Source of the DNA: Spirochaetales bacterium
Lineage (GTDB): Bacteria; Spirochaetota; Spirochaetia; Sphaerochaetales; Sphaerochaetaceae
DNA length: 64,000 bases
Assembly (NCBI GenBank): GCA_028722305.1
Contig: JAQYHB010000011.1
Coordinates: 57,482 to 121,481 of the forward strand
Reading direction: 5' to 3'
Shown: positions 54,979 through 63,631 of the stretch, one piece after another
Numbering within the stretch: the stretch's first letter is position 1
Layout of the letters: every line of letters starts with the position of its first letter
The notes under the pieces: generated by a model
Seen by the model: only the letters and a program-made list of their open reading frames with translations
The model's database searches: none
What the model was told of the DNA's origin: nothing
Position numbers and translations under genes: made by a program

Positions 54979-56442
54979 ATGGATTTTCAAAGAATCGATA
55001 CGCTCGCCATGAAGCGATTCGGCATCCCCCGGCTCAAACCCTACCAGAGGAGAGTCATCACTACGATTCTCCGCAACAGTGAGGGCAACCGTCCCCATGG
55101 CCTGATTGTCATCCTGCCTACAGGCAGTGGGAAATCGCTCTGCTTCATGTTGCCAGCGATCATGGTGGAGCACGCCACGCTGGTCCTGTATCCACTACTC
55201 TCGTTGATGAACGACCAGAAACGGAGGTTCGACGCGGCGGGAATTCCATGCGCCATCCTGCGTGGAGGGCAAAGCGTCCAGGAACGGAAGCGGATCTTCT
55301 CAGACCTTGCCAGTGGAAGGATCAAGGTGCTGATCACCAATGCGGAATGTCTTTCCCAACCTTCCCTGCTCCACTCGATCGCCCGCATCCGGTTCTCCAT
55401 GGCGGTCATCGACGAGGCTCACACCATCGTCCAATGGGGTACCTCGTTCCGTCCATCCTACGCCGCCTTGGGGATGCTGCTTGACCATCTGCGGATTCCC
55501 CAGAGGCTTGCCTTCACGGCGACGGCGAGCGACAAGATGATCCAGCAGCTGACCCGCTTGCTCTTTCTCGGGCGGGAACCCGAGATAATCGACGCTCCCA
55601 CCGACCGTCCCAACATCATCTACCATGCAGAGGCAACCCTTTCGGTCAGCCACACCATCTTCCAGATCCTTCGCGGGAAGGCCAGCCGTCCCGCCATCAT
55701 CTTCACCTCCACCCGGCTCGGTGCGGAGCGGCTGGCGCTCCGTCTTGGTGCCACCCACCGGCAGTGGGAGGTCCGCTACTACCATGCGGGGCTTGCCAGG
55801 GAGGGACGGAAACAAATCGAGGATTGGTTCCTCAACTCCCCGGACGGTGTGCTGGTGGCCACCTGCGCCTTCGGCCTGGGAATGGACAAGAAACAGGTGC
55901 GTACCGTAATCCACACCTACGTTCCAGGGAATGTGGAAAGCTATCTGCAGGAAAGCGGCCGGGCCGGACGCGACGGTCAGGAAAGCCACGCTTGGATGCT
56001 GTTCACTTCTCCGCCCAAAGGTCAATTGGGCGGCTGTTTCACGAAAAGAGGTTGCATCAGGAGGAAACTGATGGAGCTCATGGGGCAGGATCTACAGCAA
56101 TGCGCCGGCTGCGACCACTGTAACGGTCGTCATTTTCCCTTGCGGGAGGGGGAGCGGGAAATCAGGAACCTGCTCAGGTTCCGTCCCCTGATGATGGGAA
56201 AGATGCAGGCTGCCAGATTGCTGAGGGAGGATGTGCTCGGAACGTGGGAGACGAAGGAGATCGAGGAGGCGATCGATCTGCTGGTCAAGGAACGGAAGAT
56301 CCGTCTCGTGGGGAACCGGCTGGTTGCCGCCTTCTCCTTTGCGTGGCATACTCCTTGTGGAGGCATCTATGGCGACAAAAGGGCAAATCGAAGCGGGCAT
56401 GCTCCACGGAGTCTATCCTTCCCTGTATGGATCAAACGTTGA
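54979..56442 (+). CDS. RecQ-type DNA helicase, short form
   Basis: 487 residues. Walker A LPTGSGKSLCFMLPA near residue 45, DEAH box VIDEAHTIVQWG near 145, LAFTATASDKM (motif III) and QESGRAGRDGQESHAW (motif VI). A cysteine cluster (CFTKRGCIRRKL, CAGCDHC) gives the RecQ zinc site. A short winged-helix-like region follows, but there is no HRDC domain, and at 487 residues the protein is shorter than classical RecQ. It unwinds DNA 3'-5' in repair. The last 74 bases overlap galK in another frame. A TATATT box ends five bases before the ATG and no ribosome site is present. Confidence 0.85.
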   Translation: MDFQRIDTLAMKRFGIPRLKPYQRRVITTILRNSEGNRPHGLIVILPTGSGKSLCFMLPAIMVEHATLVLYPLLSLMNDQKRRFDAAGIPCAILRGGQSVQERKRIFSDLASGRIKVLITNAECLSQPSLLHSIARIRFSMAVIDEAHTIVQWGTSFRPSYAALGMLLDHLRIPQRLAFTATASDKMIQQLTRLLFLGREPEIIDAPTDRPNIIYHAEATLSVSHTIFQILRGKASRPAIIFTSTRLGAERLALRLGATHRQWEVRYYHAGLAREGRKQIEDWFLNSPDGVLVATCAFGLGMDKKQVRTVIHTYVPGNVESYLQESGRAGRDGQESHAWMLFTSPPKGQLGGCFTKRGCIRRKLMELMGQDLQQCAGCDHCNGRHFPLREGEREIRNLLRFRPLMMGKMQAARLLREDVLGTWETKEIEEAIDLLVKERKIRLVGNRLVAAFSFAWHTPCGGIYGDKRANRSGHAPRSLSFPVWIKR

Positions 56443-57640
56443 CGTATCGCAGGCGGACAAACGGTTCCTCGCGCTGCTCGAGGCACACGAGAACCGGTTC
56501 GGGGCGAAAGAGGCGGTCCTTTTCTCCACCAGTGGGCGGACCGAGCTGGGAGGCAACCACACCGACCACAACCTAGGCCTGGTGCTCGCCGCGTCAATCA
56601 ACCTCGACACGATTGCCACCGTCTCCAAACGCGACGACAGACACATCGTGCTGGACAGCGTAGGTTTCCCCCTTGTGGAAATCAATCTGGACGAGCTTGC
56701 CAAGAAGCAGGAGGAAGAAGGAACCACGGCAAGCCTGGTGCGCGGCATCGCGTCACGTTTCCAGGAGCTTGGCTACGGCCTGACCGGCTGGCAGGCAAGC
56801 GTGACCAGCAACGTGCTGCAGGGCAGCGGGCTTTCTTCCTCCGCCGCGATCGAGGTGCTGATCGCCACCATCATCAACCACCTTGACGCCGGGGACGCGT
56901 TGGATCCGGTATCGCTTGCCCAAATCAGCCAGTACGCAGAGAACAGCTACTTCGGCAAACCAAGCGGGCTGCTGGACCAGGCATCCTGCGCTCATGGCGG
57001 CGTTGTCGCAATCGACTTCGAGAATCCGGAGAGTCCGGCGGTCGAACCGGTCCTGGTCGATTTCAAGGAGCATGGCTACGACCTGGTGGTCACCGACACC
57101 CGTGCCGACCACAGCGGCCTGACCGACTGCTACGCCAGCATCCCCGAGGAGATGAGGCGGGTGGCTGCATGTTTCGGCAAGCCGGTGCTCCGCGAGGTCG
57201 ACCCAGGCCTGTTCATGGAATCGCTTCCCCAAATCCGGAGCAAGGTGGACAACGACCGGGCGTTGCTCAGGGCTATCCATTTCTTCCAGGAGAACGGCAG
57301 GGTGCTGCAGATGGTCCACGCCCTGAAGGAGAAGGACATCGAGACCTATCTCTCCCTGGTCAACCAGAGTGGAGAGAGTTCCTTCTGTTTCCTGCAGAAC
57401 GCCTATCCCCCAAGCGACACCACCCATCAGGCCATCCCGCTCGCCCTCGCCCTTTCCAAGGAATTCCTTGGCGGACAGGGGGCGGTACGGCTCCATGGGG
57501 GCGGGTTCGCGGGCACCATCCAGGCCTATGTGCCCCAGCAGATGACGGAGGCCTATATCGACACCATGGAGCGTGTGTTTGGCAAGGGTTGCTCCACCCT
57601 GATTGCCATCCGCTCCCTGAAGACCAGCGCCATCGGCTGA
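56369..57640 (+). CDS. galK: Galactokinase
   Basis: 423 residues of the GHMP kinase superfamily. The sugar-binding signature is GRTELGGNHTDHNLGLVLA near residue 55. The ATP motif is LQGSGLSSSAAIEVL near residue 155. The C-terminal GHMP motif is RLHGGGFAGTIQAYVP. It phosphorylates galactose at C1. ATG at 56369 has GGAGG six bases upstream; the gene begins inside the helicase frame, so it is at least partly coupled to it. No galT or galE lies nearby. Confidence 0.93.
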   Translation: MATKGQIEAGMLHGVYPSLYGSNVDVSQADKRFLALLEAHENRFGAKEAVLFSTSGRTELGGNHTDHNLGLVLAASINLDTIATVSKRDDRHIVLDSVGFPLVEINLDELAKKQEEEGTTASLVRGIASRFQELGYGLTGWQASVTSNVLQGSGLSSSAAIEVLIATIINHLDAGDALDPVSLAQISQYAENSYFGKPSGLLDQASCAHGGVVAIDFENPESPAVEPVLVDFKEHGYDLVVTDTRADHSGLTDCYASIPEEMRRVAACFGKPVLREVDPGLFMESLPQIRSKVDNDRALLRAIHFFQENGRVLQMVHALKEKDIETYLSLVNQSGESSFCFLQNAYPPSDTTHQAIPLALALSKEFLGGQGAVRLHGGGFAGTIQAYVPQQMTEAYIDTMERVFGKGCSTLIAIRSLKTSAIG

Positions 57641-57661
57641 ACGGCCAAGCGGAAAGCCTTC

Positions 57662-57696
57662 ATGGAAAAGCCCCGGAGCGCCCGGGGCTTTTCCAT
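57662..57696. terminator. Bidirectional terminator between galK and thrC
   Basis: A perfect 15-bp stem (57662-57676 with 57682-57696) around a five-base loop. T/A-rich arms give four-base T stretches on both sides. Confidence 0.9.
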
Positions 57697-57698
57697 CT

Positions 57699-58976
57699 TC
57701 AGGACTTCGCTTCCTGGAAGAGCTCGTGATAGTCGCGCCCGATGCTCTTGTAGGCCGAAGGCTTGTCCAGCAGGAGCTGGAGTTCCTGGGGTACCGGGAC
57801 GGGAGAACCGATCAATGGCTCGACAATCGTCCAGAACTTGGCAGGATGGGCGGTAGAGACGATGATTGTCGGCTTGTCGGCGAACTTGTCGCGGCGCACG
57901 CGCTCCGCCGTGGCGGTATGCGGGCAGATGATGTAGTGGTCCTCCTCCCAAGTCTGCTTGATGGTCTTGCGAATCTCGTCGTCGCTGACGCTGGTCGCGC
58001 TGACCATCTTCTTGAAGTCCTCGAAGCGGGGATAGAGGTTCAAAAGACGCTCCATGTTGCTCGGTGCCCCCACATCCATGGCGTTGGCCAAGGTCTGGAC
58101 GCTTGCTCTCGGGGCATACGTGCCGCTTTCCAGATAGTCGAGCACGGTCCGGTTGGCGTTCAGGGCCAGCGTGATCCGTTCAATCGGAGCCCCCATCTGG
58201 AAGGCCCAGTAGGCTCCGGTACAGTTGCCGACGTTGCCGGACGGAACGATGAAGACCGGTTTCTTGCCGGTGGCGGCACGGAACAGATAGCTCGAGTAGG
58301 CGTAGTAGACGCTCTGTGGAAGCAGTCTCCCCAGATTGATGCTGTTGGCACTGGAAAGGCCCCAGTCCTTCAAGGAACGATCCATGAAAGCGGCCTTGAC
58401 CATCTTCTGGCAGTCGTCGAAAGAACCATCGACCTCGTAGCTCTCGATATTGTCTCCCCAGCAGGTCAGCTGTTTCTTCTGACGTTCGCTGACCCGCCCT
58501 TTCGGGAAGAGCACTTTGACGTTGATGCCCTTGCGGCCATGGAAGGCTGCGGCGACGGCGCCTCCGGTATCGCCACTGGTGGCGACGAGGATGGTCAGTC
58601 TGCGGCCATGCTTCTCAAGAAGCTTCTCCATCGAGTAGGCAAGGAACCTCGCTCCGAAATCCTTGAAGGCGCAGGTCGGGCCATGGGTCAGCTCGAGGAC
58701 CCAGCGCTCGGGGCCAAGAGGCTTGAGCACGATGGGGAAGTTGAAGGCGTTGACACAGATTTCCGCGAGGTCGTGCTCAAGCAGGTCCCCCTCGAAGAAA
58801 GGAGCCAGCATCTCAAAGGCGAACTCCCCATAGGAGGAAATTTCCCCGACCGGAAGATTCCGAAGCGTCGGGAAGGACTCGGGCACATACAGTCCGCCGT
58901 CCTCCGCAAGTCCCTGAAGGATCGCCTCCCCCGCCGTGACGGCTTTCGCCTTGCCTCTGGTAGATACGAATTTCAT
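57699..58976 (-). CDS. thrC: Threonine synthase
   Basis: 425 residues, PLP fold-type II. KFVSTRGKAKAVTAGEAI at the N-terminus, PLP-lysine in HGPTCAFKDFGARFLA near residue 108, and the phosphate-binding VATSGDTGGAVAAAF. It converts phosphohomoserine to threonine. It follows thrA by 11 bases, with GAGGAGG before the ATG at 58976. thrB (homoserine kinase) is not in the window, although galK is a distant GHMP relative nearby. Confidence 0.96.
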   Translation of the reverse strand: MKFVSTRGKAKAVTAGEAILQGLAEDGGLYVPESFPTLRNLPVGEISSYGEFAFEMLAPFFEGDLLEHDLAEICVNAFNFPIVLKPLGPERWVLELTHGPTCAFKDFGARFLAYSMEKLLEKHGRRLTILVATSGDTGGAVAAAFHGRKGINVKVLFPKGRVSERQKKQLTCWGDNIESYEVDGSFDDCQKMVKAAFMDRSLKDWGLSSANSINLGRLLPQSVYYAYSSYLFRAATGKKPVFIVPSGNVGNCTGAYWAFQMGAPIERITLALNANRTVLDYLESGTYAPRASVQTLANAMDVGAPSNMERLLNLYPRFEDFKKMVSATSVSDDEIRKTIKQTWEEDHYIICPHTATAERVRRDKFADKPTIIVSTAHPAKFWTIVEPLIGSPVPVPQELQLLLDKPSAYKSIGRDYHELFQEAKS

Positions 58977-58987
58977 GTCATTCCTCC

Positions 58988-61360
58988 TCACATGATCCTC
59001 GCGCCAAGATAGGAACCAAGGCGCAGGATATCGCTGAACACGCCACCGGCGGTGACGTCCCTGCCAGCTCCTGGCCCTTTGATGACCAACGGCTGGGTGT
59101 TGTAACGGTCAGTATGGAACAGGATCACGTTGTCCGTACCGGTCGCCTGGGCGAACGGATGGCTCTGGGGATAGGAACGAAGCGATGCAGTGCAGTTCCC
59201 CTTCTCGTCGACCATTCCTACGTAACGGAGCACCTCCCCCTTGGACCGGGCCTCGTCGTAACGCTTCTTCAACGGGGCGTCCAGCTCGCCGAGGTGCTGC
59301 AGGAACTCGTCCCTGCCCACTTCTCGGAGATCCTCAGGCACCATGCTCTCGATCGGCATCTGTGTCACTTCACTATGCCAGCCGAGCTCTCGAGCCAGAA
59401 TCACGGTCTTGCGGGCCACGTCCATGCCCGAGAGGTCGTCGCGGGGATCCGGCTCGGTGTATCCCATCTCCTTCGCCTTGGCGACCAGGGAGGAAAACGG
59501 AACCGTCCCGTCGTAGTTGTTGAAGAGCCAGGCCAAGGTACCGCTGACAATCCCCTCGATCTTGTGGATCCGGTCCCCGGTCTGCACCAAGTCGACCAAG
59601 GTGTTGATGACCGGCAAGGCCGCTCCTACAGTCGTCTCGTACAGGAACCGATGGCCGGTCTTCTGGCTGGTATCGAAGATTTTCTGGTAGTAAGGATACG
59701 GGCTGGTACCCGCCTTCTTGTTCGGAGTCACGATGTGCATGCCCCGCTCCATGAACTCGACATAGCGCATGGCGATATCGGCGCTGGTGGTGCAATCCAC
59801 CAAGACCGCCTGGGGAAAATAGGTGGCGGCGATGTGGCTCAAGAAGCGTTCCATATCAAGAGGCTCTCCTTCCTTCTCAAAACGCTCCCTCCAGCTTGCC
59901 AGGTCAATACCCTGTTCATCCAGCAACATCTTGTGACTGTTGCAGATACCGCGGATACGAAGATCCAAACCGAACTGCTCTTTCAGCCGCTCCCCTTCCC
60001 GGGAAATCTGGTCCAGAAGCGTTCCTCCAATATTTCCCGGTCCAACCAGCCCGATGGACAAGGCTTGGCGGGAAAGGAAAAATCCTGCGTGGAGCGCCCG
60101 AAGGGCGCGTCTGGCGTCATCAGCCTTGATGACGGCACTGATGTTGCTCTCGCTCGAGCCTTGGGCGATGGCACGGATGTTGACGTGCGCCTTGGCAAGA
60201 GAACTGAAGAAAATGCCCGCGGTACCAATCTGTCCGCTCATTCCCTGGCCGACCGCGGCTAGGACGGCGCAACCGCCTTCGCTTTCAACTCCGTAAATCT
60301 GGCCGCCAGCCAGCTCGCGGGCAAAGACCTCCTTGGCCGTACGGCGGGCCAGAGAAGCGTCTCTCTCGTCGACGGCAAAACAAATCGAATACTCGCTGGA
60401 CGCCTGGCTGATCAGAATGACTGAAATGCCGGCGTTGCCAAGAGCTGTGAAGAGCCGGCTGGCAGTCAGCTTGACGCCACTCATGCCGGCCCCGACCACG
60501 TTGATGAGGGCGATGTGCTGGATGATCGAGAACCCCTTGACCCTCTCCTTCGTTTCAGTCTCCCTGGACGATACTACCGTACCGGGCTCAGCGGGGTCGG
60601 TCCAGCAACGCAGCATGACATCGATATTGGCCTGGATGGCGGGAAGCAACGCGTGGGGGTGGACGACCGGAGCGCCAAAGAAGGAAAGCTCGGTCGCTTC
60701 CTGATAGCTTAATGCGCGGATGACCGACGCAGAGGGAACCTCGTTGATGTCGGCGCTGTACAGAAGCGAATGAGGATTCCAGAAGGTGACCCCATCCGCG
60801 TGGAGTTCGCTGGCGAGCCGTGCGGCACGCTCCTCGGGGTCATCCCCCTTCTTGACGCCATAGACGAATTCCACGTCACGCAGGTGGGTTTCGATGGAAA
60901 GCTCGTCGATATGAACCAAGTCCGCTTCCCTCTCGTTCCGAAGGATTTGGAAATGGCAGAGCATGTCACAGACCCAGGCTGTGGTCAGTTTGTCGGTGAA
61001 AGCGACGGAACCACTGGAGACATAGCCGGTCAACCAGATGGCCTTCAGCAGGTCTTCGATATCGTTGAAGCCCTGTTTGATACGAAGCATGACAGGACCA
61101 GCGCTTTTGCGGTCAAGGATCTCGTCAAGCAGGTCGATCCAGCGTTGCGAGCGTTTCTCGAGATTCGCCCAGAGCCGCTCGTCATGGTTCTTGGCGCTTT
61201 CCAGCAAGGAGTAGATCTCGAAGCCGTCGGCCTGTACCGGGCCTACCACGACAATCTGCTTCTCTTCCTGTTCCCTGTCCAGTATTTCGCAGAGCCGGGT
61301 TGCTCCCTCACGGGAAAGCAGGCCCAAGCTGTCCAAACTGTGGATACGGATCGATTCCAT
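58988..61360 (-). CDS. thrA: ThrA: homoserine dehydrogenase with a degenerate aspartokinase domain
   Basis: 790 residues, colinear with bifunctional aspartokinase-homoserine dehydrogenase I. The homoserine dehydrogenase part (residues about 455-790) is intact: LVGPGNIGGTLLDQI, VTPNKKAGTSPYPYY, TTVGAALPVINTL and MGYTEPDPRDDLSGMDVARK with the catalytic Asp/Lys. Two ACT-type segments (SSEYSICFAV, IAQGSSESNISAVI) are also intact. The kinase half is not: the KFGGTSV motif reads IHSLDSLG, the GRNGSDYSA loop reads SSGSVAFTDKLTTAW, and WTDVDGVYTCDP reads WNPHSLLYSADI, although SYQEATELSFFGAPVVHP remains. It probably makes homoserine only, with a regulatory pseudokinase. ATG at 61360 has GAGGGG upstream. 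Confidence 0.9.
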   Translation of the reverse strand: MESIRIHSLDSLGLLSREGATRLCEILDREQEEKQIVVVGPVQADGFEIYSLLESAKNHDERLWANLEKRSQRWIDLLDEILDRKSAGPVMLRIKQGFNDIEDLLKAIWLTGYVSSGSVAFTDKLTTAWVCDMLCHFQILRNEREADLVHIDELSIETHLRDVEFVYGVKKGDDPEERAARLASELHADGVTFWNPHSLLYSADINEVPSASVIRALSYQEATELSFFGAPVVHPHALLPAIQANIDVMLRCWTDPAEPGTVVSSRETETKERVKGFSIIQHIALINVVGAGMSGVKLTASRLFTALGNAGISVILISQASSEYSICFAVDERDASLARRTAKEVFARELAGGQIYGVESEGGCAVLAAVGQGMSGQIGTAGIFFSSLAKAHVNIRAIAQGSSESNISAVIKADDARRALRALHAGFFLSRQALSIGLVGPGNIGGTLLDQISREGERLKEQFGLDLRIRGICNSHKMLLDEQGIDLASWRERFEKEGEPLDMERFLSHIAATYFPQAVLVDCTTSADIAMRYVEFMERGMHIVTPNKKAGTSPYPYYQKIFDTSQKTGHRFLYETTVGAALPVINTLVDLVQTGDRIHKIEGIVSGTLAWLFNNYDGTVPFSSLVAKAKEMGYTEPDPRDDLSGMDVARKTVILARELGWHSEVTQMPIESMVPEDLREVGRDEFLQHLGELDAPLKKRYDEARSKGEVLRYVGMVDEKGNCTASLRSYPQSHPFAQATGTDNVILFHTDRYNTQPLVIKGPGAGRDVTAGGVFSDILRLGSYLGARIM

Positions 61361-61435
61361 CAAACAACCCCTCTTTTCGTACAGGCCTCAGTATATCGGA
61401 AAGCCGGCACAAAATGATAGCTGTTGTCATTCAGA

Positions 61436-61472
61436 TACAAAAAGAAGGCTCCTTTCCGGAACCTTCCTTCTT
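61436..61472 (-). terminator. Terminator of rpmB
   Basis: Minus strand: AAGAAGG / CCTTCTT (61472-61466 with 61448-61442) with an inner partly paired loop, then TTT-G. It lies 20 bases after the rpmB stop. Confidence 0.75.
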
Positions 61473-61491
61473 GTTTCATGTGGGAAACCGG

Positions 61492-61722
61492 TTAGATTCT
61501 CTTGGTCACGTAGCCGCTGCGCAGACAACGAGTGCAGACCTTCAGGGTGGTCGGCTTGCCATCGACAATCGCCTTGACCGTCACAAGGTTCGGGCGGAAG
61601 GTGCGCTTCGTGCAGACACCGATGTGCTGACCGACACCACCCTTCTTCTTCGCCTGGCCTTTCCGGGTAACGATGTTTCCAACTCCGACGCCTTTTCCAC
61701 AGATATCACATCTTCTTGCCAT
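61492..61722 (-). CDS. rpmB: 50S ribosomal protein L28
   Basis: 76 residues beginning MARRCDICGKGVGVGN and ending LRSGYVTKRI. The zinc-ribbon form is present: CDIC near the N-terminus and CTRC near residue 65, plus TKRTFRPNLVTVKA, the L28 core. It binds 23S rRNA in the large subunit. The start follows AAGGTGG, and its own promoter lies upstream. Confidence 0.96.
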   Translation of the reverse strand: MARRCDICGKGVGVGNIVTRKGQAKKKGGVGQHIGVCTKRTFRPNLVTVKAIVDGKPTTLKVCTRCLRSGYVTKRI

Positions 61723-61743
61723 AGCTCTTTTCCACCTTATCTT

Positions 61744-61773
61744 CGTATAGTTGCTTGTATCACTAATAATCAA
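61744..61773 (-). promoter_or_regulatory. Promoter of rpmB
   Basis: Minus strand: TTGATT (61773-61768), 18-base spacer, TATACG (61749-61744), leader about 20 bases. Confidence 0.6.
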
Positions 61774-61925
61774 GACACTTCCCACTGCGAGGAAGCGTGA
61801 TAACCTTTGGAACAATAGCAGAGAACCAAATTTCTGTAAAGAGAGGTAACTCTTTTTTCCGCCATCAAGAATAGCAAAACCAAATCCATCTTGACAACAG
61901 CTCCGCTTTGGAGTGGGATGAAGCC

Positions 61926-62360
61926 ATGCGAATGCTGGTTCTCCTGCTCCCCGAAGAACTTCGGCTGCAGGTACGCAGGTACCGTCACAGCCTTTACAGA
62001 CACAGTGGCGACCCCTCTGCGTTCTGGGGTCCTGACGCGGTCCTGCTTGGGAAAACCAAGCTGTCCCACATTCCCCAAGGCATCCCATACCCTCCACAGG
62101 CAGCCAGGCTCCAAGAACCGACTACCTCCTCCCAAGGACTTGTCATCCCGGTTTCCGGACTGGAGTGCCTTGCCTCTTTCTTCCGGTGCGAGGAGGAGCC
62201 ATCCATCTTCCTGGCAAGGAATGCAACCAACGCCGACGGGGCGCCAAAAGGCATCATCGATGATTATCGGGTAGGCTTGGCGGATATCGAACAGGCAGAA
62301 GGGCTTGTTACTTGGTCGGTCCTGGAATCTGTCCACCTTTGGAAGGGCAAAGATCGCTGA
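61926..62360 (+). CDS. Hypothetical protein
   Basis: 144 residues beginning MRMLVLLLPEELRLQVRRYR and containing SGLECLASFFRCEEEPSIFL and GIIDDYRVGLADIEQAEGL. Codon third positions are biased like the neighbours and the protein reads as a globular, soluble chain, so I accept it as real. I do not recognise the family. No ribosome site fits the ATG. A perfect TTGACA (61891-61896) with a 17-base spacer and a poor -10 (TGGGAT, 61914-61919) places the start six bases before the ATG. The last 53 bases overlap nth on the other strand. Confidence 0.55.
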   Translation: MRMLVLLLPEELRLQVRRYRHSLYRHSGDPSAFWGPDAVLLGKTKLSHIPQGIPYPPQAARLQEPTTSSQGLVIPVSGLECLASFFRCEEEPSIFLARNATNADGAPKGIIDDYRVGLADIEQAEGLVTWSVLESVHLWKGKDR

Positions 62361-62940
62361 GCGGACAGTCGTCGCACAATGGTTTCTTGGCGTGGCAGGT
62401 GCTTCTGCCGAAAAGGTTGGCTGTCATCGAGAAGCGGTATTGCATCGCTTCAGGAAGCTGCCGCTTCAGCTCCATCTCCACCACCTGGGGATCACGGCTG
62501 TCCACCAAGCCCAAGCGCCGCACCACACGGCCGAAATGGGTATCGACGATAATGGCAGGACATCCCAGCACATCACCCAGATAGCAGTTCGCGGTCTTGC
62601 GTCCCACGCCAGGCAATTTGGTCAACTCGGCGATTGTCGACGGAATCTCCTTTCCGTCGAGCTCCCTGGCAAGAGCGATGATATGCTTAGCCTTGGTGTG
62701 GAAGAATCCGGTGGCATGAATCAGCTTCTCCACTTCCACCTGGTCTGCGTAGGCAAGCGCGTGCCGGGTAGGATACCGGCCAAACAGCCCGGGCACCACC
62801 GAGTTCACCGTCTGGTCCGTGGTCTGGGCGGAAAGGACGACACAGACAAGAAAGCGGAACGGGTCCCGTTCGGAAAGGAATCTGATGGTTGGAGGGCTCA
62901 GCCTGTCCAGGCGTTCGGCAATCTCTATCGCGTTTCCCAT
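62308..62940 (-). CDS. nth: Endonuclease III
   Basis: 210 residues. Helix-hairpin-helix LPGVGRKTANCYLG with the catalytic Lys, the catalytic Asp in IIVDTHFGRVVRRLG near residue 135, and the C-terminal iron-sulfur motif C-x6-C-x2-C-x5-C (CHAKKPLCDDCPLSDLC). It is a DNA glycosylase and AP-lyase for oxidised pyrimidines. The ATG directly faces the tRNA-Pro promoter region. The 3' end overlaps a convergent gene. Confidence 0.95.
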   Translation of the reverse strand: MGNAIEIAERLDRLSPPTIRFLSERDPFRFLVCVVLSAQTTDQTVNSVVPGLFGRYPTRHALAYADQVEVEKLIHATGFFHTKAKHIIALARELDGKEIPSTIAELTKLPGVGRKTANCYLGDVLGCPAIIVDTHFGRVVRRLGLVDSRDPQVVEMELKRQLPEAMQYRFSMTANLFGRSTCHAKKPLCDDCPLSDLCPSKGGQIPGPTK

Positions 62941-62954
62941 ACCAGCATAATAGC

Positions 62955-62984
62955 TTGACCTTCATCAGCCTGCAAGGATAGTAT
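62955..62984 (+). promoter_or_regulatory. Promoter of tRNA-Pro
   Basis: TTGACC (62955-62960), 18-base spacer, TAGTAT (62979-62984), start expected about ten bases before the mature tRNA. Confidence 0.65.
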
Positions 62985-63000
62985 TTCACCGTTACATCGA

Positions 63001-63073
63001 CGGGGCGTTGCCTAGCGGCTATGGCGCTTGCTTTGGGTGCAAGACATCGGAGGTTCGAGTCCTCTCGCCCCGA
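63001..63073 (+). tRNA. tRNA-Pro (anticodon TGG)
   Basis: Folded by hand. The 7-bp acceptor is CGGGGCG (63001-63007) with CGCCCCG (63066-63072), plus discriminator A at 63073. The D arm is GCC/GGC. The anticodon arm is CTTGC-TTTGGGT-GCAAG with anticodon TGG at 63034-63036. The T arm is GGAGG-TTCGAGT-CCTCT. CCA is not encoded. Confidence 0.95.
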
Positions 63074-63100
63074 AAATATATTCTTTTTGCTTTAACGAAT

Positions 63101-63631
63101 TTACGAAACAGATGCTTGATTCTTGGGCCAGTTGGGCGGCAAATTGACGTGCCGTCTGACTCTCGGAAGAAATTCGTTGATGCAAGCGTGAGAGAGCTTG
63201 GCTCTCTTGACCCGGGAAACTGGAGATTCCTGTATGTGAGCCAGACGGTCAACGGTCTTGGAGTGAGAATGGAAGGCTCATCCATTGAGGCATATGCAAG
63301 GCAAAAGGACGTATCGGGAAAGATCCATATGCTTCTTTCTGCCTTTTCACAGATTCAGGCACTTGCTTCCGTAGTACCACCAACAGGAGCCCGTGCCAAA
63401 ATGTTTCTGTCTGAGACCGAGCATTTCCTTGCGACCCATTCGGTAGGATTCCGCCGGAACGTGAAAATTGTCGGACATTCCGGCTTTACCACCACGTTCG
63501 ATTATTCCTTTACCCGTGGCAATGGACTTGCCCAGGTCGGCACCAGAATCGACGTGGGCACAATGCGATCCATGCTGTTCCAGTTCGATGATGTCAGAAA
63601 AAACGGTTCAAATCAGAATTTTGTGGGATAG
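63101..63631 (+). pseudogene. 5'-truncated DUF1828/DUF1829-like gene fragment
   Basis: The open frame downstream of the tRNA contains VNGLGVRMEGSSIEAYARQ, then FLATHSVGFRRNVKIVGHSG followed by FTTTFDYSF and SMLFQFDDVRK. These resemble the C-terminal half of DUF1828/DUF1829 proteins, which are common in phage and mobile regions. No start codon or N-terminal half is present between the tRNA and this segment. The 3' end runs into the ISL3 terminal region (last residues NQNFVG are encoded by it). The apparent start inside the tRNA is an artefact. This is a remnant cut on both sides. Confidence 0.6.

Noticed and set aside
54391..55173. A 260-codon minus-strand frame as a full protein
   Set aside because: Its upstream part runs into the divergent helicase gene, and its end is a frameshift product. 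Only the central part is the molybdopterin-binding homologue.
63008..63631. A 207-codon plus-strand open frame starting inside the tRNA-Pro gene
   Set aside because: The first 25-30 codons are tRNA sequence read as protein. Only the later part resembles a protein family, so it is given as a truncated remnant.
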